Below, one piece after another: positions 55,177 through 64,000 of a DNA stretch of 64,000 nt. The stretch's first letter is position 1, and each line of letters starts with the position of its first letter. Source of the DNA: Lingula anatina (taxonomy: Eukaryota; Brachiopoda; Lingulata; Lingulida; Lingulidae); the NCBI RefSeq assembly GCF_001039355.2, contig NW_019775180.1, forward strand, positions 726,072 to 790,071, given 5' to 3'. Under the pieces are notes generated by a model that saw nothing but the letters and a program-made list of their open reading frames with translations, was not told where the DNA came from and made no database searches. Position numbers and translations under genes: made by a program.

Positions 55177-57165
55177 TTATGTATCTGAGTTAGAATTCAT
55201 TTTTGCCTTTATTGAATCAAAGTCAAAAAGAGGCATTTCCAGTGGAGGTAATTCAAGCGAAGGCAAGTCTGACAAATTCATGTGTGGTGGAATCGAGTAA
55301 AACCGTTCTTCTTCATCATTTTCATCATCAACGTATACAGGTTTGATGTGATTATTTGTTTTTAACTCCTCATTTTCTTTTTTAATCTTATTCAATTCCT
55401 CATGCAAATTTGCATTTTCTCCTAAAAGCTGTTCTATGTGTGACCTTAAAGCCAGATTGTGAGTCTTTAATTCTTCAATAATCATTTTGTCATCTTTGGG
55501 AGCCTTTACTGCAGTCTGAATGAGGTGTCTATTTGGCCATGGTCTTGGTGAATCCATACCCAAAGATATAGCACGGTTATGTAAAAAGAACAGTAAAGAA
55601 TCTGTTTCCTCCATGGTCTTAAATGTTTCTTCCTCCATCTGGCCATCAGTAACATCTGTTGGCATGTCTGAATACCCTGATATCTGTGGTAGATTGTCAG
55701 ACAGAGATGCAATGTTAGTTATAGTAGTATCATTGGAATCCATCTGCTGTTGCTTCTGCAACTGTGCCTTTCTTTGCTTTGCTCTGATGACAGCCTTTTG
55801 CTTGATATGGTGGTCATGCTGTAGCTGAAGGGATTCTAGAGCCTTTTCTACCCTTGTAAGGGACTGAGCCTTAAGGAGATACTCTAAAAATGTCACAATA
55901 TATTTATTTTATATATTGTAATGTAACACAAGCAAAAATAGTCAAATAAATCTATACTTTAAGCAATCAGAGAGGTCTGATTAAAGGTTTACCTGTGAGC
56001 AAAACTTATGAACAGTGTAACAAAAGTGTTTCTTAACTTAAAAAAAAAAAAAAGGCAAAAAAATGTCCTTTCATTTCATCTGATATTTTTCACCTGCTGC
56101 TTGCTGATGGCACTCTACAGCTTCATCAAATTTTCCAGATCTTAGAAGAGCTTCTGCCTTTCTTTCTTGTTGATGGGCCTAAAATTAAAGACAATCTAAG
56201 TAAATCTTGGAAGTAGAGTCTCGACTAAAATGTAAAATGCCTTAAAACCTTACATGCAATCAATCATCAGTATTTAAAACAGATAAACATATAAATGCAG
56301 ACGGGTGATATTTGCACAATGTCGATTTTTGTATTCAGGTGTACAGTGGTATGCTACTAGTAGCTCCCAAATCCAGAGTAACTCTAAGTAAAAGTTGAAC
56401 AGGTCAATATACATGCTAACCTGTGATGTGTGTGTATGTGTGTGTGTGCATGCATGCTTGGTTTGAACTTAATAAGATTCATTTTACCATTTCATTTTGA
56501 ATTTTTATTGCATAGAGACTGTATTTGTATTTCACAAGCCACAAATATAATAGGATATGGTGATTTTCTAACACCAACTTATGACTATGTAAAAAAAAAA
56601 AAAAATACCGATAATCTTTATACTGTACATTATGGTGGTCTAATGTGGTTTCATAAGAGTCGTTATTTTATTATTATTATTTTATTATTTATCAGCAGAT
56701 GAAAGGATTTTATAACATCTGCTTTTGTATACGAAAAAAAAAAATGTGTGACATCATTACTAGACTAATTTTATGGTTACAGATTTATTTAAGGGACAAA
56801 AAGCGTGTGGTTTTTAATACGTTTTACTTAAAAATACATTAACCACTTTTTACTGAACTTCACTAACAATAAGTACCGGTAGTACAGTGCAATACATATT
56901 ACTTCACTACTATTACTAATTTATAAATATAATGACAGCACAGCAGCGAAAGATAGAGGAAGATGGCGGAGGATGCTGACAAGCCTTAGAGTTAGTAATG
57001 ACTTGTAGTAGTTTCGAGAGGTACATCTAAGTCCACGTCAATATCAACAGACGAGAATATGTGTTGTTTTTAAATAATGTCCGATTAAAATCATGCAGTG
57101 AAGCAATATTTCATCAACAGAAAATATATTCTTTAATTCACCTTGTTTAGCGGCGAATCCATCAT
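55177..57165 (-). CDS. NRBF2: Nuclear receptor-binding factor 2, copy 2, 271 aa
   Basis: Exons 57142-57165, 56094-56178 and 55177-55883, with the same lengths and phases as copy 1 (816 nt). The frame is fully intact. The protein differs from copy 1 at only a few residues I can see: Arg/Gln near the start of the MIT domain, PQM/PQI, VTGGQ/VTDGQ and LNNIKK/LNKIKK. The domains (MIT, APKDDK motif, coiled coil, acidic C-terminus) are unchanged. So few changes, with both copies intact, suit alleles or a very recent duplicate. Confidence 0.94.
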
Positions 57166-57597
57166 TTCTCATATGGCAGCGGTCTGATTGTGTGTTTACC
57201 AGTGCTTCGTCAAAATCAAAATAGGAAATAAAATACTAGTGTCGGGAGAGGAAATACACATTTCAGTTTCACGTCGGACTTCTACAACCTAGTTGTATCA
57301 TTGGATGAAAAAAATCTACTTCCAGTTTCAATACTTATGTGAAAATAACTCTATCCATCAAAAAAGGTGAGGAGTTACACAGAGATTTTTTTATTGAGAT
57401 TGTTGTCACGCACGCCCTTATTTATGAATTTTTGAAATATATTTCTTACCGCCTATCCTATCTGCCCGCATATTTGTCACGTGACAGTGTTTAGCAGACA
57501 GCCCTTTTAAGCAGCCTGCAGACTGAAGCTGTAACTAAGCACGGGAACACGTCCTTGTATTTGCAATTCTACTCGCTGCCTATTCAAGCTGTTCAGT
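57166..57597. promoter_or_regulatory. Divergent NRBF2/PEBP promoter (copy 2)
   Basis: The TGTCACGTGACA palindrome at 57475-57486 is retained. The interval is slightly shorter than in copy 1 because of small deletions near 57236 and 57445. Confidence 0.6.
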
Positions 57598-60500
57598 ATG
57601 TCACTGCTCGTTCCAGTTGCTTTTCTTTTGTTTTTCTCCAGCTCTACCATTTTTGGAATGGGCTCAGACGAAGTCGAAAGAAGTGAATTATGTTCGAAGG
57701 AAGTGCCGCCCGATCCTTGCACACTCCCAGAACTCAAGCTTGATGAAAGGTTTGGCGCATGCGGTGAAAAAATAGAACTTGGTGTTACTAAAGACAAACC
57801 TGAGACCGTCAAATTTCCAGATGTTGGTGAGGTAATATTATCAGTATTTTTAATTCAAGTTAAATAATTTTTTATTGCATCGTTTTTGCCCGTTGGGAAT
57901 TTGTAACGTCACACAAAATAATATTTTACGTGTACTTTGTCTTTTTGTAATATGGAAAATATTTTTTCGTTTAAAAACGTGACATTTTTGAAGAAAATTA
58001 TCATTATTTGCATCTGTTTTTGTCATTGGCCAAGTGAAATAAGTACAAATCTCATAATTTGCATGATACCAGAGTGTTGAAATAATTTAGATCTGTGGGT
58101 GCCAGTGNTGCTTTCCCAGAGATTTAGATCGATCTATCCCCGCGGGGAGTCTCACTAGATTACTGTCAGGTAATCCAGCTGAAATGTCCGTCCCGCCTAC
58201 TACAAGCTGTAAGGGGGTAATTAACTTTCGTGTCCGCTCGGTTGACAGCTATTTATTGTGAACCCCCAGGGAGTTAGGTCGATCTAAAGTAGATCGATCT
58301 AATCTCTGGAAATGGGGTCTTAGATCGACATAACTCTCTGGGGGTTTACGCTAAATTGCAGTCAGCCGAGCGGGCACCATAGTTAATTACCCCCTTACAG
58401 CTTTTAGTAGGTGGGACAGACGCTTAAGCCGGCCAAGCTGACAGTAATCTAGTGAGACTCCCCACAGGGATAGATCGATCTAAAAATCTATGGAAATGGG
58501 GTGTATGCCAGCATTTTGCAAAGTTAAGTAACCAGTTGCAGTTAAACCAGAAAACTAGTCATACATTTTTTACTTATCCTTTGTGTTTAATTAGGATAAG
58601 ACTAATAAAATTTCAAGTAAAATTGTTTCCTATTTAATAAGATTTTTGAATTATTTTATAGTTCCTCTGCCCATACCAGGGCAGCTTATATCTGCACCTT
58701 TTATTTTCAACAAAAGAAGAAAATAGGATACTTCCTCTGCTTTATATTCATAAATGACATCTTTCATTCTATTGAAAATTGTAACCTCTGCAACTATGCA
58801 GATGATAACACCTTAAGTGCTGCACACCCAGACTTTGATACCTTAAAAAGGTAGCTCGAATACGATGCACAAAATGCTATAAATTGGTTTTCCTCAAACG
58901 AGATGGAAGCGAACCCTGAAAAATTCCAAGCTATATTTATTGGCAAAACAGGAGTCAACCATAGTGAAGAGCAATTATCTTTCAATGGAAAATTAGTGAA
59001 ACCAGAACCCTGGGTCAAGCTCCTTGGGGTTTACTTTGACTCAAGACTGACTTTCAACAAACACATCTCAGAATTATGTTCAAAAACAGCATGTCAATTA
59101 AACACTCTGAAAAGGCTTTCAGCTCATCTAGATGTCCCAAGTCGGCTTGCCATTTTCAGGCACTTTGCATTATCAAACTTTCATAATTGTCCGTTAGTAT
59201 GGCATTTTTGTGGCGAGGGAAATATGAAAAAATTAGAAAAGATACAGGAAAGGGGTCTAAGATTTGTCTACGACAACCACACAAGCAGTTACGACGAGCT
59301 TTTAAATATGTCAGGCCTCAGCACTCTGCACTTGAACAGGCTACATATGCTTGCACTTGAGGTTTACAAAGCTATACATGGACTTGCACCTTCCTACCTC
59401 TCCGACCTTTTCCAGGAAAGAATAACAAGTTACAACCTTAGAGGAGAAAAGACTCTTAATATACCCAGATTTAACACAGTGACATACGGCAAAAAAATCC
59501 TTATCATATCTTGGGCCACAAATATGGAATGATCTCTCAAATGACTTAAAGCAAAGCATCAATTCAAATGAGTTTAAATCACTTTTAAGGCTTTGGGAAG
59601 GACCCAAATGCAGATGTAACCTGTGTAACCTATATGCTTTTAGTGAAACTGTGTAATAATACGTCATGCTTACATCATTTTATATAACTGTATCAGTGAG
59701 CATTGTATGTAGAATTCTGTTTTTCACAATTGATTTAGAATAGCATTCTGCACATTTCCCATAAAAAACTTTTTTCTAATTTGCTATCTTAATAGAATTC
59801 ATGTTTTTGTATATTGTTTGTAGAAAGTTTTTTTGTCTTTTGGTATACTCTTTGTAGAAAGTTTTTTGTCTTTTGGTATACTCTGTAGAAAGATTTTCTT
59901 TTTACTCTTACTAGACTTCATGTGTAATATTGCATTATTGTAGATATGTTTTTGTCCTCACCCAGTCGGCGAATAGCTGTAAAGCTAATGTTTCCTTTCA
60001 ATTTATACCCGACATGAAATAAAATTTATTGCATTGTATTGTACTTTGTATTATCACATGAACTGACATGTTATTGAGCCATTTGTGATGGGGTATAAAT
60101 CCTGTCTCCTTGGTTGGAAGAAAAGACCATTACTAAAATGAAAGGCTAAAAATCAGATTTATCAGTGGCTTGTCAGATAAGTTTTATTTGATTTGTTAAA
60201 TAGCCCCTACACACACACATAAAAGAAAGCCTTAAGCAAACATTGGGTAACATGTGGATTTATTTGGGAGTTTTGTGTGACTCAGTTGTGAAGTGATTAA
60301 AAATCTGCTTTAATGTCTTGAACTATTTGTTTTGACTATATATAAGCTGAACAGACATATAATTATGTAACAAAAGTAAAATGCCTCAGAAGAGATCATA
60401 CATAACTGCTTAGCAAGAAACCACATTTGAATAAATCATTCCATTTTGTATAAAACCAGTATAAAGGGAAATAAATTTGTCAATAATTAATTTACTTGCA

Positions 60501-60728
60501 AGGTTGGTTTTTAGTATTGAAACATCCTACGCAACATGAAGGGAGTATAATAAGATATTTCATTTGATTAAAAAAAGGATTAAAACTGATTTTTAATTTT
60601 TCTGATTTTTTAAAAAACTCTTTTATCAGGATGAGCAGTATGTGCTTGTTATGGTGGATCCTGATGTTCCTTCCTACAACAATCCAGTAACTCAGCTGTG
60701 GAAACACTGGGTGGTTGCTGGAATTTCA
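57598..60728 (+). CDS. Secreted PEBP-family protein, copy 2, first two coding exons (continues off the right edge)
   Basis: Exon 57598-57831 (signal peptide and Cys-rich N-terminus) and exon 60630-60728 (YVLVMVDPDVPSYNNP, LWKHWVVAGIS). Compared with copy 1 it has DPDVPS rather than DPDVPF, which is closer to the usual family motif, and Lys in place of Arg before HW. The intron between the exons is about 1.8 kb longer than in copy 1, because it has received a foldback MITE and a LINE fragment. Remaining exons presumably lie beyond 64000. Role as for copy 1: a probable secreted lipid-pocket protein of unknown function. Confidence 0.85.
58108..58108. other. Assembly gap (single N) at the edge of a foldback element
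   Basis: The N lies at the left end of the palindromic element. Long inverted repeats commonly break assemblies. Confidence 0.85.
58109..58503. mobile_element. Foldback MITE composed of two inverted MITE arms
   Basis: 58113-58285 is the reverse complement of about 58312-58502, with roughly 25 bp of gatcgatcta-rich spacer. Each arm matches the single MITE at 3253-3478 (aattacccccttacagctt and gataga-tcgatcta blocks). Copy 1 of the duplication (50560-50575) lacks it, giving the empty site tttagatct|atgccagc. A mutated gtgccag before the N against atgccag after the element could be the target duplication. Confidence 0.8.
58703..60041 (+). mobile_element. 5'-truncated, decayed non-LTR retrotransposon (LINE) fragment
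   Basis: Reverse transcriptase C-terminal region. FINDI and the catalytic YADD (as NYADDNT, about 58771-58805) are visible, then a stop near 58853. An open frame at 58903-59532 follows, with NPEKFQAIFIG, VKLLGVYFD, SRLTFNKHI and LNRLHMLALEVYKAIHG, typical of the thumb and downstream part of Jockey/CR1-type elements. A frameshift near 59500 and a later ...CNLCNLYAFSETV end complete it. The 3' end is attgcattgtattgta, a short-repeat tail. The empty site in copy 1 (about 50757, ccctttt|tactttg) proves insertion. No intact polymerase, so it is not autonomous. Confidence 0.85.
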
Positions 60729-61764
60729 GTAAGTATTTCATCATTTATAAGTACTGGCACCTATTCAAAGGTGTCAACAACAATTTTAGGTAGTCAACTA
60801 CCTTGAACTTATCCAACTTGCGCTCCAAATACTCTTTTGATATGTGGGTCAGAAGCATTTGTCTTAAAGGGCTAACAACCCTTAATTTTGGCTGGAAAGT
60901 GCCATAAAACGAATTTTCCTGGGATAAAGAAGGATGTTTTTATAATTCATTTTTGTAAATGAATCTGTCCCGATATTTAAAGTTAGTCAATTATTATTAA
61001 TTTTTTTTTGTAATAATCTCTTGAAAAATTGTTATGGAGTGCAGCCATCTATGAAGGTCCAGCTGATCCAATGGCCAGCACAGATTTCAGAATATTGCGG
61101 AAACTGCTGTTTTGGTGGTAAAATGGAATTTATTATTACTATTTCTATATGTTGTTTACAGCATATTTATTGTGGTATTTTTAATCTCATATGAAGAGTT
61201 GTTATCCCTTTAAGAGGGATGAAAATGGTTTTCACGCCTTGTACGTAGAAAGTATATGAACATGCATTTAACAGATATAAGCCTTGCTGCCAGTTGTAGG
61301 TTTAAAAAGCAAGATGATATTTAACTGTTATTTTATTTTTGTTTGAGCATAAGCATAAGTTATCAGAATTGATATTTGGGAAGCACAAGTCACTTACTAG
61401 TACAACCCTTGCCCTTAGTAGCTGATATAAATAAATTTTCTATGTTATCTTAACCAAAACCTTCAAATATACACAAGTAAGTAACATGTATAATTCACAA
61501 TATCTTTTTGGTGTAATTTTAGTAACATTAATGAGTACATTTCCATTAAAAGAACTGATAAGGAAAGTCATCAGATGAAGTTAAGTGCTTGTTTGACATG
61601 TTAAATTCTTAAATTAAGAGATTTGGTATCTCATCAGCTAATGGGTTTATTTTTATTTTCAGTTGTAATCAACTTGTAATTTGTCATAATAAGGGTTTAA
61701 CGTGAACTCATGTTTCACAGTTTGGCTACAATTTCTAGGATTCTGTAGTGTTTGGTTACACTTA

Positions 61765-62035
61765 ATCTTTTGTCAGTTCTTTGATAAAAAGTGATGAAAG
61801 GAAATTAAATTGAAATGAAGGCAATCAATTATGTGAATAATGAATTTTTATTTTGAGGACTTGTTTCAAAATTATTTTTGTAACCATTTTAGTTGAACTC
61901 TGTTGGTAAAGGATTCTTGATTGTGTGACAGTTTGTTTAACATGCTTTTTTTTAAAGATATTAAGTCATGCTTGTATTCTGCTTGCTTATGGTAACAATA
62001 AAGATCAATCTGTCAATTATCTAAATAAAATTATT
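61765..62035. other. About 270-bp sequence present only in copy 2
   Basis: Copy 1 reads from ggttacact directly into tttatgacttatgacagtca near 52515-52545. Copy 2 has roughly 270 bp extra ending aataaagatcaatctgtc. No terminal repeats are clear; it could be an inserted element fragment or a deletion in copy 1. Confidence 0.6.
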
Positions 62036-62703
62036 ACAGTCAGCATATTTTCCATATAGTGTCATACTTTAGGAAAATAACGTGTGTTTTGAAACTTACG
62101 TGACAAAAGGTAAGCTGAGAAATCATCTTTTTGACATTTGAAGAGTTTGAATTGAAATTGTACATTGAAGTAAACAATCAAATTTTATGGATGTTTTATT
62201 TAGAGAGTAATGAAGTACCAATTTTATAGATTACCTCACAAAGCTGTGGATGTACCATACAGCCAGGGTTCTATAATTGTTTTTGTTGTACTAAAAGTAG
62301 GAGTGGGTGCAACTACCACATTCTCAAACTTTTAACATCAAAATGTTTGTAGATTATATTGATTCTCCATTAATATTTTACATTGTATATCTTTAAAATG
62401 ATTTAAGACATTTAGATCATATTAAATTGGTTCGAGTCTTTATAAAACATGTACTGTACTGAATATGGCTTTATTCTTTTTTCTCTGTCATATTCATTAT
62501 AAAACTTAAACTTGACATAATTGTGTTTCATGTATATGCCGCATATATATAGAAGTATGTGATTAAAACTGAGACAATCATTTCACATTGATAATGTTCT
62601 TAGGTTCTCTGGTCCATCAACTTTGGAATTTTTTTTGCATTTTTAGTATTGTTGAATCATTCATTCCATTTTGAAGCCGCATGTGCCAGAATTCTGACAC
62701 TTA

Positions 62704-62960
62704 GGCTTCATTCACATGCAATGTCTATTTTCTAAATTCTATTTTCTATTCGCGGTATGTCTTATGATCACTGTCTGTGCCCTGAATATCCCGCGGCGTA
62801 ACTACTGGCAGCGCGAGCCAGTTACTATAAGTTACTATAAGTAGCTGGCTCGCGCTGCCAGTAATCACGCGGCGGGATATTCAGGGCACAGACAGTGATC
62901 ATAAGATAGCGCGAATAGAAAATAGAATTTAGAAAATAGACATTCCATGTGAACGAAGCC
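62704..62960. mobile_element. 257-bp MITE with TTA target duplication (PIF/Harbinger-like)
   Basis: The element begins ggcttcattcacatg and ends catgtgaacgaagcc, and nearly its whole length folds back (gcagcgcgagccag against ctggctcgcgctgc around a short centre). It is flanked by TTA at 62701-62703 and 62961-62963. Copy 1 has a single TTA at the uninterrupted site (near 53203, gacactTAgtatag context). The 3-bp TTA duplication with long inverted termini suggests the Harbinger superfamily. No coding capacity. Confidence 0.88.
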
Positions 62961-64000
62961 TTAGTATAGTCAGTTTAGGTTCAAAAGGATGATTAAAGTA
63001 TGTAGGTAACTTGGTGAACGATTAGATCAGGGCTTTAATGTACAGTAAAATTTAGTTATGATTTTTCAAAGAGGTGCAGTCAATAAGACATTTGTCTTCA
63101 CCAATAACGGTTACAAAATTTAAAGATGTTTTGCTTTTCTCAAAAAAGAAAACATTCTTTGCTCAGTGAAACACGTTTAAACCATGTGAAAATCTGTACA
63201 GAAGTAATGTTTCACATAATTATAAAGAAGTGCTCTACTATTATCACTGTTGAAGGTTTTAATTATCCAGAGGTGTTAAAAAATAAATGTTGAGGATGTT
63301 ATGTAGTCCCATGTAACCATTTCGACATTAGTAGGTGATTGCTCAGCAGACATATTTTTCAATCAATTACTCAACAGCACTACCACTTCCCACTTTGCAT
63401 TTTCATAGCGATTTTAATTTTAAAAAACTCACTGCCCACTATTTTTAGCCCTAATTGTTGTCATCGTTTTATGACATGACTTATCACATTTCCACATTGG
63501 GGAACCATCTACAATTTTTGTATGAAAGCAACCAAGACCAGACAAACCATCTCATTGGATTGTAGACAGTTCAACTATCACATTGTGTTTGCAGTCTACC
63601 ACTGCGTGAGCTGTTAGATACTGGCCTGAAATGCAGTCTTATCACCTGAGAGGGCAGTGACATCACTTTCACACTTGTCTATCATAAGGTGAAAATTGTC
63701 TTATAAGAAATCATTTATTTGAGATGTTTGCTGACACAGTGTGCTCTGTGCTTCAATTTTGGTGACATAAGTTGCAAAAATGATAACAACTGACTATATT
63801 TGCATGCATCATATTTTCAATCTTATACGGTAATTACTAAATCTTTTTAATGGGAGGAAAATATACAAATTTTACAGATTTTTCTGTATTTTTTTAAGTC
63901 ATAAATTCTTGAAATTAGAACATTTCTTTTGAGTACTAGCAGCAACAAAATTAAAACCAGGCCACCTTGTTTTTCTAAGGTTTACAGTAAAAGCACCAAA

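Larger units (their letters stand above)
54860..64000. repeat. Large duplicated segment, copy 2
   Basis: Collinear with 47303-54240 and running to the right edge. Extra sequence relative to copy 1: foldback MITE (58109-58503), LINE fragment (about 58703-60041), about 270 bp near 61765-62035 and a 257-bp MITE (62704-62960). Otherwise the copies differ by scattered substitutions and small indels. Confidence 0.95.

Overview
This is AT-rich, intron-containing animal DNA. Most introns are GT-AG, orthologues of conserved metazoan genes are present, and there is no sign of operons. Four single-N positions (10939, 29029, 54859, 58108) look like assembly joins. A roughly 161-bp tandem repeat unit in an AMPK intron, foldback elements, a decayed LINE and strongly diverged near-duplicate segments fit a highly heterozygous lophotrochozoan. 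A bivalve mollusc is my best guess, but that is inference.

Layout. (1) 280-11171: ARMC7 (minus, last exon beyond the left edge) stands head-to-head with PRKAA, the AMPK catalytic alpha subunit (plus, complete, 17 coding exons, 542 aa). They share a 286-bp promoter holding a perfect CRE. (2) 11172-24731: a sparse region with three unrecognised single-exon, Ser/Arg-rich, probably disordered proteins on the minus strand (349, 374 and 335 aa). One intronless rhodopsin-class peptide-type GPCR lies on the plus strand, and a decayed fragment of the same GPCR sits 2.7 kb upstream of it. (3) 26272-41000: a tandem cluster of C2H2 zinc-finger genes on the minus strand. Three are complete (26272, 33716, 38777) and one is cut by a gap (only its first coding exon remains, 29219-29328). 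They share CCAAT and TATA-like promoters, and repeated upstream segments carry GATA-type palindromes. The first finger has lost a zinc ligand in two copies. (4) 42574-45912: RNF103, a multi-pass ER RING-H2 ubiquitin ligase, with a one-base frameshift upstream of the RING and a 104-bp tandem duplication over a splice acceptor. (5) 47303-54858 and 54860-64000: two near-identical copies of a segment holding NRBF2 (autophagy PI3K complex subunit, minus) head-to-head with the first two coding exons of a secreted PEBP-family gene (plus). The copies are joined at an N and differ mainly by transposable element insertions, so each serves as the empty-site reference for the other.

The conserved genes do not form one pathway by position. 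AMPK and NRBF2 both belong to energy-stress and autophagy control. The NRBF2/PEBP promoter has a GTCACGTGAC (TFEB/CLEAR-type) box in both copies. I found no convincing new multi-gene system. The most useful observations are the zinc-finger cluster with its repeated control modules, the RNF103 frameshift, the GPCR relic, the filled/empty transposon sites and the probable haplotype duplications.
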